Source of the DNA: Sphingomonas sp. PP-CE-3A-406
GTDB taxonomy: Bacteria > Pseudomonadota > Alphaproteobacteria > Sphingomonadales > Sphingomonadaceae
Reading direction: 5' to 3'
Assembly (NCBI RefSeq): GCF_003688625.1
Contig: NZ_RCWY01000003.1
Location: forward strand, 620,001-684,000
Length of the DNA stretch: 64,000 nucleotides
Shown: in pieces, positions 1 to 7,948 of the stretch
Position numbering within the stretch: position 1 is the stretch's first letter
How the letters are laid out: every line of letters begins with the position of its first letter
Notes under the pieces: model-generated
The model's input: the letters and a program-made list of their open reading frames with translations, nothing else
Told to the model about the DNA's origin: nothing
The model's database searches: none
Made by a program: the position numbers and the translations under genes

Positions 1-257
1 GCCACCTGCTCGACGCGATCCTGACCGCGGGGCGCAAGGGTCTCGCGATCCAGCGCTACAAGGGCTTGGGCGAGATGAACGCGGAACAGCTCTGGGAAAC
101 CACGCTCGACCCGTCGGTCCGCTCGATGCTCCGCGTCACCGCGGTCAACGCCGAGAGCGCGAACGAGATCTTCACGCAGTTGATGGGCGAAGTCGTCGAA
201 CCCCGCCGCGAGTTCATCCAGGACAACGCGCTCAACGTCGCCAACCTCGACGTCTGA
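1..257 (+). CDS. gyrB: DNA gyrase subunit B, C-terminal end (partial)
   Basis: The reading frame enters at base 3 and ends with TGA at 255-257, giving the last 84 residues of a type II topoisomerase B subunit. The TOPRIM-side motif [15 protein letters not shown] followed by LDP, and the tail [20 protein letters not shown], are typical of GyrB; alphaproteobacterial ParE has a different motif here (GLGEM-PAQLKETTMDP). GyrB supplies the ATPase and TOPRIM parts of the A2B2 gyrase that introduces negative supercoils. The start lies upstream of the window, so nothing can be said about its promoter or the domains before the tail. Confidence 0.95.
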   Translation, partial: HLLDAILTAGRKGLAIQRYKGLGEMNAEQLWETTLDPSVRSMLRVTAVNAESANEIFTQLMGEVVEPRREFIQDNALNVANLDV

Positions 258-315
258 GCGCGGAACATCGAGGGTCCAACCGCGCTTAACGGCCATCTAT
301 CTAGGAGCGTAGAAC

Positions 316-588
316 ATGGCCGTAGACCGGTTGGACATCGATATGAAGACCCTCGAGGACAATAGCGACCTGCGTCAGGTCGAGTTCGAGGGCGAAGTCA
401 GCGAAGAACGCTATCAGTTCGCGGTGCAGTACGACGTGCTCGAAGCGCTCAGCACGGTGGCACCCGAGGGTGATGCGGTGGCGATCTTCCGGCAGCATCT
501 CGACGAGATCGCCGATCTCGGCGTCGTCGCGCTGGCCCGTGACCCCGACCAAGAAATCGTCGTGATCAGCGAGAACGATCTGGACTGA
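316..588 (+). CDS. DUF1488-like small protein
   Basis: A 90-residue acidic soluble protein with no signal peptide or membrane segment. The ATG is preceded by AGGAG at 303-307 with good spacing. The pattern of an N-terminal strand region, then YQFAVQYDVLEAL and a segment like FRQHLDEIADLG, resembles the DUF1488 family, whose function is unknown. It lies 58 bases after gyrB on the same strand. Its last 23 bases overlap the 3' end of the convergent DedA gene. The family assignment is by eye and moderate; a generic hypothetical is the alternative. Confidence 0.7.
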   Translation: MAVDRLDIDMKTLEDNSDLRQVEFEGEVSEERYQFAVQYDVLEALSTVAPEGDAVAIFRQHLDEIADLGVVALARDPDQEIVVISENDLD

Positions 589-1174
589 CGGTTGGCTGAG
601 GCGCGGCCTTGCGGGCGTGCCGGCCTCGCCAGAAGCGGATCGCGGCGATCACCAGCGCCGCGACCGCAACCAGGATCGCCACCCCGACCAGCTTCTGCTT
701 CGGCATGACCTTGTCGACCAGTTCGATCAGCCCGTCGCCGAACACATAGCCGATCGCGGTAAAGACCACGCCCCACACCAAGGCGGAGATCGCGTTGAGC
801 ACGACGAATGTGCGCGCTGGGATATGCGAGGTGCCGATCGCAATGGGACTGATCGTGCGCAGGCCGTACAGGAATCGAAAGCCGAGGATGAATATCGTCG
901 GATGCCGGTCGAGCGTGTCGAGAGCCTTGGCGAAAGCGGGTTTCTCGGCGATCCGGCGGACCCGCTTGGTATCGCGGTAATGGCGCCCGGCGAAGAAGAA
1001 GAGCTGGTCCGCAAAGAACGACCCGGTCACCGCCGCCACCGCGCTGCCGACCAGCGGCAGCAAATGCTGGTGCGCGAGCAGCCCGCCGGTGACGACGCTG
1101 GTCTCGCCCTCAAATGCCGCACCGAGAAAGATCGCGGCCAGGCCGTACTGCGAAATGAAGCTTTCGATCGACAT
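566..1174 (-). CDS. DedA family membrane protein
   Basis: A 202-residue inner-membrane protein of the DedA/VTT (SNARE-associated Golgi) family, whose members are linked to lipid scrambling, undecaprenyl-phosphate recycling and membrane potential. The N-terminus shows the family feature FLGAAFEGETSVVTGGLLAH, with an acidic Glu in the re-entrant region. It is followed by FFADQLFFFAGRHY and then FRFLYGLRTISPIAIG, the conserved Arg-containing DedA motif. Two further hydrophobic helices precede a basic, proline-rich C-terminal tail. Length is normal for the family. The gene converges on the DUF1488-like gene with a 23-base overlap. The exact substrate cannot be told from the sequence. Confidence 0.92.
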   Translation of the reverse strand: MSIESFISQYGLAAIFLGAAFEGETSVVTGGLLAHQHLLPLVGSAVAAVTGSFFADQLFFFAGRHYRDTKRVRRIAEKPAFAKALDTLDRHPTIFILGFRFLYGLRTISPIAIGTSHIPARTFVVLNAISALVWGVVFTAIGYVFGDGLIELVDKVMPKQKLVGVAILVAVAALVIAAIRFWRGRHARKAAPQPTVSPDRSR

Positions 1175-1216
1175 CCGCCGCCCTTGCCGGACCGCACCGG
1201 GTTTGGCCAGCCGTCG

Positions 1217-1717
1217 CTATCGGCCGAGATAGTCCATCTTGCCGATCGGCACGCCGCGCATCCGCAACAGCGCGTAGGCCGTTGTAATGTGGAAATAGAA
1301 ATTGGGCAGGACGAAGCCGAGCACATAGCTTCGGCCGGTGAAATCGACGCTTCCGCCCGACGTGACCAGCGTGACGGGGGCGTCCTCCTTGCCGTCGATC
1401 GCGGCGCGGGGAACGGTGTCGAGAAACGCTAGCGTCGCGGCGATGCGCTGCTGGAGCGCGGCGAAGCTGGCCTCGTCGTCCGCCATCGCGAAATTGAGGA
1501 TACCGCCGATCCGCACCATCGCGCCCTTGGCGGTGTCGCTCGCGCGTTGCACCTGCGCGGTCAGCGGCGCCATGTCGACGACCAGACGGGTGTCGAGCAT
1601 GTCCGCTTCGGCGATGCCATGGTCGCGGGCGAACGTCTCGCCGGCGGTCAAGATGGCCGAGAGGCTGGCAAAGCCGCGGCGAAAGGCGGGGACGGTGAGG
1701 TCGTAGAGGCTGGTCAT
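1217..1717 (-). CDS. DUF1993 family protein
   Basis: A 166-residue soluble protein. It has the typical DUF1993 architecture: a helical bundle beginning MTSLYDLTVPAFRRG, a central segment on residual aromatic and acidic positions, and the C-terminal signature NFYFHITTAYALLRMRGV. The fold recalls DinB-like four-helix bundles but no enzymatic activity is known for the family. It starts 18 bases after the stop of the DNA glycosylase gene on the same strand, so the two are probably co-transcribed. DedA lies 42 bases further downstream on the same strand and may be part of the same transcript. Confidence 0.85.
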   Translation of the reverse strand: MTSLYDLTVPAFRRGFASLSAILTAGETFARDHGIAEADMLDTRLVVDMAPLTAQVQRASDTAKGAMVRIGGILNFAMADDEASFAALQQRIAATLAFLDTVPRAAIDGKEDAPVTLVTSGGSVDFTGRSYVLGFVLPNFYFHITTAYALLRMRGVPIGKMDYLGR

Positions 1718-1735
1718 GCGCGAAGGCTAGGCGCG

Positions 1736-2242
1736 CTAGTCCGGCGGGTCGAGCAGGAACGCGGCCAGTGCGCTCCACGCGGGTTGCTTGGCCGCGAGCC
1801 CGACGGTGTGGAGCGGACTGCTCGACGGAAGCGCGACGATCTCCGCGCCGATAAAGTCACGTCCTAACAGCATCATGCCCTGCTTCAGCGCGGTGCCGCC
1901 GTTGAACGCGATCGCACGAAGATCGGGGAGGGTGGCGACGAGGCCGGCGACGTCGTTGCCCTCGGTATCGGCGATCGCCGCATCGGTGCTGCCCGCGCGG
2001 CGGGCCGATCCGATCACGTCCCAGAGCGCGACTCGGCGCGCGCGCAAGGTGGCGAGGCGATCGTCATAGCCTAGCGCGGCGAGATCGCGACCGACGACGG
2101 GCGACATCAGTTGCCAGAACTGGTTCTGCGGATGCGCATAATAACGCTGCGCGGCGAGCGAGCGGTCGCCGGGGAGACTGCCGAGAACGAGCAGGCGCGC
2201 GTCCGGGGCGGCGATCGGGGGGAAGGAGTGCTTGAGGGGCAT
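1736..2242 (-). CDS. DNA-deoxyinosine glycosylase (uracil-DNA glycosylase superfamily, family 6 type)
   Basis: A 168-residue member of the UDG superfamily. Motif 1 is LLVLGSLPGDRS at residues 17-28, followed by YYAHPQNQFW, the combination seen in the hypoxanthine-DNA glycosylase (family 6) branch. Motif 2 near the C-terminus reads ALPSSSPLHTV, which carries the Ser/His cluster of the family's leucine-intercalation loop. The expected role is removal of hypoxanthine (deaminated adenine), and possibly uracil, from DNA as the first step of base excision repair. It is the first gene of a short minus-strand group with DUF1993. The region upstream (2243 onward) contains an inverted repeat rather than a gene. 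Substrate range is inferred from the family. Confidence 0.87.
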   Translation of the reverse strand: MPLKHSFPPIAAPDARLLVLGSLPGDRSLAAQRYYAHPQNQFWQLMSPVVGRDLAALGYDDRLATLRARRVALWDVIGSARRAGSTDAAIADTEGNDVAGLVATLPDLRAIAFNGGTALKQGMMLLGRDFIGAEIVALPSSSPLHTVGLAAKQPAWSALAAFLLDPPD

Positions 2243-2304
2243 GGGGTGGACTTACCCTGGCGTAATGCATTGGCCGAGGGCGAACTTCGCAGCCTAAAGG
2301 TTGA

Positions 2305-2408
2305 CCACCCCGGCGGAGGCCGGGGTCCAGGTGGGTGACGTTGCCAACTGCCCACTTCGCTCGGTTATTGCCACCTTTCCAGCTGGGCCCCGGCCTTCGC
2401 CGGGGTGG
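2305..2408. repeat. Intergenic palindromic repeat, type A copy 1
   Basis: Two arms of about 26 bases (2305-2330 and 2383-2408) are inverted copies of each other with a few mismatches. Both contain the core CCCCGG-C-GAGG/AAGG-CCGGGG. Each arm is itself a small palindrome, so the element can fold as a hairpin with nested hairpins. Related copies lie at 4596-4703 and 11536-11637. It sits between the divergently oriented DNA glycosylase and S9 peptidase genes. Confidence 0.85.
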
Positions 2409-2517
2409 TGCGCTGGATAGGCGACGGTATCCTCTGCTCACGCTTAAGAAGGACGATTCGCCCGCCAACAAACCCCGGTGATTGCGCATAATCCCGCAAG
2501 CGTCCTATCACACGTCG

Positions 2518-4551
2518 ATGAAGATCATGCTCTCCGCCAGCCTCGCCGTGCTCGCCTTTGCGAGTGCCCCTGCCGCCGCCCGGCAACTCACCATCGACGA
2601 CGTGACGATGCTCAGCCGCGTCGGTGCGCCGGCCGCGTCGCAGGACGGGCATTGGCTCGTCTGGGCGCAGCGCGAGACCGATCTCGCGGCGGACAAGGGG
2701 CGCTACGATCTCTGGCGTCTCGATCTGAGTACGCAGGGTGCGACACCGGTGAAGCTGCTCGCCGACCCGCAGGTCAACGAGAACGAACCGCAGATCGTCG
2801 GCAACACGGTGTATTTCACGTCGGACAAGGGCGGCGAGGATGCGGTCTGGTCGGTGCCCGTCACCGGCGGCACACCGCGCAAACTGACGAGCTTCAAGGG
2901 TGGGTTCAGCGGCTTCAAGGTCGCGCCGACGGGCGACAAGCTGCTCGTCTGGGCGGATCGCAAGCCGAGCGCGCCGAGCCTCGAGCCGGCGATGGTGAAG
3001 AAGGATTCGAACGCGGGTGCCGGGCGGACGTACGACCAGCTGTTCGTGCGGCATTGGGATACGTGGGCGGACGGCACGCGCTCTCAGCTGTTCGTCCTGC
3101 CGCTGACCGCCGCAGGTGCGACCGGGAACGGCGTTCCATTGGTCGGCGCGTTGGTTGGCGATACACCATCGAAGCCCAATGGCGGCGGTGAGGAAATCTC
3201 GTGGAGCCCGGACGGCCGCACCGTCTATTTCGCGCTGCGCGAAGCCGGCCGGATCGAGGCACTGTCGACCAATCTCGACATCTTCTCGGTGCCCGCGGAC
3301 GGCTCGGCGGCACCGGTCAACCTGACCGCGGGGAACAAGGCGACCGACAACCTCCCGACCGTATCGCCCGATGGCCGCACACTCGCCTATTTCGCGATGC
3401 GCCGGCCGGGGTTCGAGGCGGATCGCCAGGTGCTGACGCTGCGCGATATCGCCAGCGGCAAGACGGTGTCGCTGACCGAGCGCTGGGATCGGTCGGTCGG
3501 CTCGATCGCGTGGGCGCCGGACTCGAAGTCGCTCTACGTAACGGCGGACGACACGCAGGAGACGCCGCTGTTCCGCGTCGATGCGAAGAGCGGTGCGGTC
3601 ACGCGGCTGACGCAGGAAGGTCACGTCAGCGCGGTCGCGATCACGCCGCGGGGGCCTGTGGTCGCGATGGATAGCCTTATCGCACCGGCCGACTTCTACC
3701 GTGTCGCGGGCACCGGCACACCGCAGCGGCTGACGCAGGTCAACGCCGCCAAGCTCGCCGGGATCGACATGCCGACGGTCACGCGGTTCAACTTCAAGGG
3801 CGCGAACGCGGACACCGTCTGGGGCTATGCGGTGAAGCCGTACGGTTCCACCGGCAAGGTGCCGATCGCGTACATGGTCCACGGCGGCCCGCAGGGATCG
3901 AGCAACAACAGCTGGTCGTATCGCTGGAACCCGGCGGTGTTCGCAGGCGCTGGCTATGGTCTGGTCGCGGTCGATTTCCATGGGTCGACCGGGTACGGAC
4001 AGGGCTTCACCGACGCGATCAGCAACAACTGGGGCGGCTGGCCGCTCGAGGATCTGAAGAAGGGGCTGGCTGCCGCGACCGACAAGTTCGCGTGGCTCGA
4101 TGCCGACAATGCGTGCGCGCTCGGTGCGTCGTACGGCGGCTATATGATGAACTGGATCGAGGGGCAGTGGCCCGATCGCTTCAAGTGCATCGTCCAGCAT
4201 GACGGCGTGTTCGATGCGCGCGCGATGGCGTACGAGACCGAAGAGCTCTGGTTCGACGAGTGGGAGCATGGCGGGAAAGCCTATTACGAGGACCCGCAGG
4301 CGTTCGAGAAATGGAACCCGGTCAATTACGTGGCGAAGTGGAAGACGCCGATGCTGGTGATCACCGGCGAGAAGGACTTTCGCATTCCCTACACGCAGGG
4401 GCTGGCGACGTTCACCGCGTTGCAGCGGCGCGGGATCCCTTCGCGGTTGTTGGTGAACCCGGGTGAGAACCACTGGGTGCTGAAGCCGAAGAACTCGCGG
4501 CAATGGTATGGGGAAGTGCTGGGCTGGATGGGGAAGTGGACGGCTAAGTAG
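2518..4551 (+). CDS. S9 family peptidase (secreted acylaminoacyl/dipeptidyl-peptidase type)
   Basis: Starting at ATG 2518 gives 677 residues with a clean signal peptide (MKIMLSASLAVLAF, then an Ala-rich cleavage region ending APAAA); an in-frame ATG at 2482 would put 12 extra residues before it, so 2518 is preferred. The N-terminal two thirds is a WD-like beta-propeller. The C-terminal third is an alpha/beta hydrolase with the S9 features HGGPQG, the nucleophile motif GASYGGYM (Ser538), Asp620 in GEKDFRIPYTQG and His652 in GENHWVL. These form the expected Ser-Asp-His triad. Prolyl-oligopeptidase-family enzymes cleave short peptides; this one is predicted to be periplasmic. It is transcribed alone, with palindromic repeats on both sides. 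Confidence 0.93.
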   Translation: MKIMLSASLAVLAFASAPAAARQLTIDDVTMLSRVGAPAASQDGHWLVWAQRETDLAADKGRYDLWRLDLSTQGATPVKLLADPQVNENEPQIVGNTVYFTSDKGGEDAVWSVPVTGGTPRKLTSFKGGFSGFKVAPTGDKLLVWADRKPSAPSLEPAMVKKDSNAGAGRTYDQLFVRHWDTWADGTRSQLFVLPLTAAGATGNGVPLVGALVGDTPSKPNGGGEEISWSPDGRTVYFALREAGRIEALSTNLDIFSVPADGSAAPVNLTAGNKATDNLPTVSPDGRTLAYFAMRRPGFEADRQVLTLRDIASGKTVSLTERWDRSVGSIAWAPDSKSLYVTADDTQETPLFRVDAKSGAVTRLTQEGHVSAVAITPRGPVVAMDSLIAPADFYRVAGTGTPQRLTQVNAAKLAGIDMPTVTRFNFKGANADTVWGYAVKPYGSTGKVPIAYMVHGGPQGSSNNSWSYRWNPAVFAGAGYGLVAVDFHGSTGYGQGFTDAISNNWGGWPLEDLKKGLAAATDKFAWLDADNACALGASYGGYMMNWIEGQWPDRFKCIVQHDGVFDARAMAYETEELWFDEWEHGGKAYYEDPQAFEKWNPVNYVAKWKTPMLVITGEKDFRIPYTQGLATFTALQRRGIPSRLLVNPGENHWVLKPKNSRQWYGEVLGWMGKWTAK

Positions 4552-4595
4552 GGGGCGTCTCTTTCCCTCCGAAGCTGCCACACCGGCTAAATGAG

Positions 4596-4703
4596 CACCA
4601 CCCCGGCGAAGGCCGGGGCCCAATTGGAAAGGTCGCAGTAACGACGGGCTGTCCATCGTTACCTCCGTTCCCCAATTGGGCCCCGGCCTTCGCCGGGGTG
4701 GTG
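4596..4703. repeat. Intergenic palindromic repeat, type A copy 2 (perfect 32-base arms)
   Basis: Arms at 4596-4627 and 4672-4703 are exact reverse complements over 32 bases, separated by 44 bases. Each arm carries the nested palindrome CCCCGGCGAAGGCCGGGG followed by CCAATTGG at the inner end. The element lies between the convergent S9 peptidase and DUF808 genes, where it could act as a bidirectional transcription barrier. It belongs to the same family as the copies at 2305-2408 and 11536-11637. Confidence 0.95.
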
Positions 4704-4746
4704 TTTTGTGGTGGTGCTAGCGCCTTACAACTAACCGCGATGTGTT

Positions 4747-4762
4747 TCCCCGCGAAGGCGGG
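4747..4762. repeat. Short solitary palindrome, type B
   Basis: CCCCGCGAAGGCGGGG is a hairpin with 6-base arms and a four-base loop, located just beyond the type A element. The same core occurs as half of the paired element at 11424-11501, so it looks like a solitary half-copy of a second repeat family. Confidence 0.7.
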
Positions 4763-4816
4763 GATCCAGACTGGGCTCCCGCGGGAGAACAAGGAAGGGC
4801 GGGGAACGCCTGTTGG

Positions 4817-5752
4817 TCAGTGTGCCTTCGGCTTCTTCACCGCATGCAAGCCCAGCGCGATCGCGCCGCCCAGGATCAGACCGACGATCCCCGAGAAGAA
4901 CGCGTTCATCGCCCAGTTCACCGCGCCCTTGGCGAACGGCACCGCGTGCGAAGCCGCCTCCGCCGTATCGTGGATCCAGTGCGGCAAAGCGGTGAATCCG
5001 AATTCCTCGATCCCGTGAACGATGATCTGCCCCCCGACCCAGACCATCGCTGCGGTGCCGATCACCGACAGTGCCGACATGACAAGGGGCATACCCTTCA
5101 CCAGACCGCGCCCGATCGCCTGCACGACCGCGCTGCTGCGCTGCGCCAGATGCAGCCCGATATCGTCCATCTTCACGATCAGCGCGACCACGCCGTAGAC
5201 GCCGATGGTGATCACGATCCCGACCAGCGCGAGCACGATCGCCTGCTCCCAGATCGGCTTGGTCGCGACATCCGACAGCGCGATCACCATGATCTCGGCG
5301 GATAGGATGAAGTCGGTGCGGATCGCGCCCGAGACCTTCTGTGCCTCGAGCGTCGCTGCATCGACCGACGCCTCGACGACCTCCTCGGCATGACCGCCGC
5401 CGAATGCCTCGAGGATCTTCTCCGCGCCCTCGAAGCACAGATACGTACCGCCGATCATCAGCAACGGTGTCAGCAACCACGGCGCGAACGCGCTCAGCGC
5501 CAACGCGGCTGGCAGGATGAAGACCAGCTTGTTGCGGAACGATCCCAGCGCGATCTTGCCGATCATCGGCAGTTCGCGCTTCGGCTCGAACCCGACCATG
5601 TAGCGCGGCGTGACGGCGGCATCGTCGACCACCACGCCGATCGCCTTGCTGCCCGCCTTGCCGGTGGTCGCGGCGATATCGTCGAGGCTGGCGGCGGCGA
5701 GCTTGGTGATCCCGGCAATGTCGTCGAGTAGTGCGACCAATCCTGTCGGCAT
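4817..5752 (-). CDS. DUF808 family membrane protein (YedI-like)
   Basis: A 311-residue multi-spanning inner-membrane protein of the DUF808 family, to which E. coli YedI belongs; no function is established. The chosen start at 5752 gives the family N-terminus MPTGLVALLDDIAGITKLAA. Next come SLDDIAATTGKAGSKAIGVV, the conserved VVDDAAVTP motif, and several hydrophobic helices, among them LVFILPAALALSAFAPWLL and an internal segment around IVLALVGIVITIGVYGVVAL. Upstream in-frame codons exist, but they would encode an Arg-rich extension not expected for the family. The gene is divergent from adenine deaminase, sharing a promoter region of about 130 bases. Confidence 0.88.
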   Translation of the reverse strand: MPTGLVALLDDIAGITKLAAASLDDIAATTGKAGSKAIGVVVDDAAVTPRYMVGFEPKRELPMIGKIALGSFRNKLVFILPAALALSAFAPWLLTPLLMIGGTYLCFEGAEKILEAFGGGHAEEVVEASVDAATLEAQKVSGAIRTDFILSAEIMVIALSDVATKPIWEQAIVLALVGIVITIGVYGVVALIVKMDDIGLHLAQRSSAVVQAIGRGLVKGMPLVMSALSVIGTAAMVWVGGQIIVHGIEEFGFTALPHWIHDTAEAASHAVPFAKGAVNWAMNAFFSGIVGLILGGAIALGLHAVKKPKAH

Positions 5753-5885
5753 CGATGGTGTCCTTCGCGTAAGTATCGCCGCTCGGTAACGTGACAGGAT
5801 TGTCATGCAACGGCTTTCGCACTTGCGGTAGTGCGTGGCGGGCGGAATGGTTGCAGCCACCGCGACCCAAGCGACAGGACGGATC

Positions 5886-6896
5886 ATGACCGACGACTTC
5901 ATCACGAACCTGCCGAAGGCGGAGCTTCACCTCCATATCGAGGGCAGCCTGGAGCCCGAGCTCATGTTCGCGCTGGCCGAGCGCAACAAGGTCGCGATCC
6001 CGTTCAAGAGCGTCGAGGACGTCCGCGCGGCATACAGCTTCACCAATCTCCAGACCTTTCTCGATATCTATTACGCGGGGGCCGCGGTGCTCCAGACCGA
6101 AGAGGATTTCCGCGATCTGGCGGTCGCCTATTTCGACCGCGTCGCGCAGGACGGTGTGGTGCATGCCGAGATCTTCTTCGATCCGCAGACGCACACGCAC
6201 CGCGGCATCCCGTTCGACGTCGTCGCGCGCGGTCTGTTCGCGGGGATCGACGAAGCGCAGGCCAAGCACGGCATGTCGGTCGGGCTGATCATGAGTTTCC
6301 TCCGCCATCTCGACGAGGAGGACGCGTTCAAGACGTTCGCGCAGGCGGAGCCGTGGCTCGACCAGTTCATCGGCGTCGGGCTCGATTCGTCCGAGGTCGG
6401 CCATCCGCCATCGAAGTTCGCGCGCGTGTTCGCGGCGTCGGCGGATGCCGGGCTGATGCTGTGCGCGCATGCCGGTGAGGAGGGCCCGCCCGCCTATATC
6501 CACGAGGCGCTCGACATCCTCCAGGTCGATCGGATCGACCACGGCAACCGCGCGCTGGAGGATCCGGCCTTGGTCGCGCGCCTCGCACGCGATGCGATGA
6601 CGCTGACCGTGTGCCCCTTGTCGAACGTGGCGCTGCGCAACGTCGACCGACTGGAGAACCATCCGATCGACCGGATGCTCGATCTCGGCCTGCGCGCGAC
6701 GATCCATTCGGACGATCCGGCCTATTTCGGCGGCTATATCGGCGAGAATTTCCGCCAGACGGCGCGCGCGAAGAACTTGTCTCGCGAGCAGATCGTGACG
6801 CTCGCGCGCAACAGCTTCCTCGGCAGTTTCCTGGATGACGACGCGCTCAGCGGCCACCTCGCGACGCTCGACGCCTATGTGAAGGCGCATCCATGA
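5886..6896 (+). CDS. ade: Adenine deaminase (adenosine deaminase-like, type 2)
   Basis: A 336-residue metal-dependent amidohydrolase that converts adenine to hypoxanthine and ammonia in purine salvage. The N-terminal LPKAELHLHIEGSLEPELMF holds the HxH zinc ligands. CAHAGEEGPP carries the next ligand His and the catalytic Glu. RIDHGNRA contains a further active-site His, and HSDDPAYFGGY supplies the metal-binding Asp and its neighbour. The motifs EPELMFALAERN, FFDPQTHT and GLDSSEVGHPPSKF match the adenine-specific branch rather than classical adenosine deaminases. The ATG at 5886 is preferred over an in-frame GTG at 5835. The stop overlaps the start of the carrier gene downstream (ATGA), so the two are one operon. 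Confidence 0.93.
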   Translation: MTDDFITNLPKAELHLHIEGSLEPELMFALAERNKVAIPFKSVEDVRAAYSFTNLQTFLDIYYAGAAVLQTEEDFRDLAVAYFDRVAQDGVVHAEIFFDPQTHTHRGIPFDVVARGLFAGIDEAQAKHGMSVGLIMSFLRHLDEEDAFKTFAQAEPWLDQFIGVGLDSSEVGHPPSKFARVFAASADAGLMLCAHAGEEGPPAYIHEALDILQVDRIDHGNRALEDPALVARLARDAMTLTVCPLSNVALRNVDRLENHPIDRMLDLGLRATIHSDDPAYFGGYIGENFRQTARAKNLSREQIVTLARNSFLGSFLDDDALSGHLATLDAYVKAHP

Positions 6897-7861
6897 TCGG
6901 GCGGTTCCTCTCCGTCTTCGAGCCGTTCATCCTGATGCTGCTCGGCACCGTCGTGCTGGCGAGCCTGCTGCCCGCGCGCGGCGAGATGGCAACGATCGTC
7001 GGTTACGCGGCGGATATCGGCATCGTCCTGCTGTTCTTCCTCCACGGCGCGAAGCTGTCGCGCGATGCGATCTGGGCGGGCCTGCGCAACTGGAAGCTGC
7101 ATCTGGCGGTGCTGGCCATCACCTTCGTCGCGTTCCCGCTGTTCGGACTCGGGCTGACCGCGTTGCCGTTCGTGACCGGGCCGCTTGCCGCCGGGCTGTT
7201 GTTCCTGACCTTGCTCCCCTCGACCGTGCAGTCGTCGATCGCCTTCACCGCGATTGCGCGCGGCAATGTCGCGGCGGCTGTGTGCAGCGCGTCGTTCTCG
7301 AACCTGCTCGGCATCCTCGTGACGCCGGCGCTGGTCGCGCTGCTGATGAACACTTCGGGCAGCGGCGGAATCTCGATCGAGAGTATCGAGGCGATCGTGT
7401 TGCAACTGCTGGTGCCGTTCGTCGCAGGACATCTGTTGCGGCCTTGGATCGGTGCGTGGGTGACGCGCAACAAGGGCCTGCTGACGGTGGTCGATCGCGG
7501 GTCGATCCTGCTGGTCGTCTACAGCGCGTTCGGTGCCGCGGTGGTGGAAGGCCTCTGGACCAAATTGTCGATCGGCGACCTGATCCTGATCGGACTGCTA
7601 TGCGCCGCGCTGCTCGCGTTCGTGCTTGGGCTGACGTTTGCCGTTGCGCGGCTGATGAAGCTGCCCCGCGAGGATGCGATCGTGCTGCAGTTCTGCGGTT
7701 CAAAGAAGAGCCTCGCGTCGGGCGTGCCGATGGCGGGCGTGCTGTTTCCGCCCGCGCAGGTCGGCGTGATCCTGCTTCCCGTGATGCTGTTCCACCAGTT
7801 GCAGCTGATCGCCTGCGCCGTGATCGCGCGCCGCTATGCCGGGTCCGCGCCGCCGTCCTGA
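6893..7861 (+). CDS. Bile acid:sodium symporter family carrier (SBF-like, YfeH/SLC10A7 type)
   Basis: A 322-residue integral membrane protein with about nine to ten hydrophobic helices. Family features include the early motif IVLLFFLHGAKLS, LLPSTVQSSIAFTAIARGNV (an unwound-helix-like crossover motif) and the late motif QFCGSKKSLASGVPMAGVLF. These are characteristic of the SBF-like branch that includes E. coli YfeH and eukaryotic SLC10A7. The substrate is not predictable. Translational coupling to adenine deaminase (start ATG at 6893 inside the ade stop) suggests a shared physiological role, perhaps movement of a purine-related or unrelated organic anion; that is inference only. Confidence 0.88.
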   Translation: MIGRFLSVFEPFILMLLGTVVLASLLPARGEMATIVGYAADIGIVLLFFLHGAKLSRDAIWAGLRNWKLHLAVLAITFVAFPLFGLGLTALPFVTGPLAAGLLFLTLLPSTVQSSIAFTAIARGNVAAAVCSASFSNLLGILVTPALVALLMNTSGSGGISIESIEAIVLQLLVPFVAGHLLRPWIGAWVTRNKGLLTVVDRGSILLVVYSAFGAAVVEGLWTKLSIGDLILIGLLCAALLAFVLGLTFAVARLMKLPREDAIVLQFCGSKKSLASGVPMAGVLFPPAQVGVILLPVMLFHQLQLIACAVIARRYAGSAPPS

Positions 7862-7948
7862 TCCTGATCAATAGGCCCATTGCGAGGGTATTTGCTTTGT
7901 TCCGCAATGACCGCCACAGCGGTTTTGCTGACAAGGGGGCCTTGGCCG

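Noticed and set aside
2305..2408. CRISPR array
   Set aside because: The repeats are paired inverted palindromes, not regularly spaced direct repeats with unique spacers.
2365..4656. A 763-codon minus-strand open frame
   Set aside because: Antisense to the S9 peptidase and reading through the palindromic repeats; no recognisable domain.
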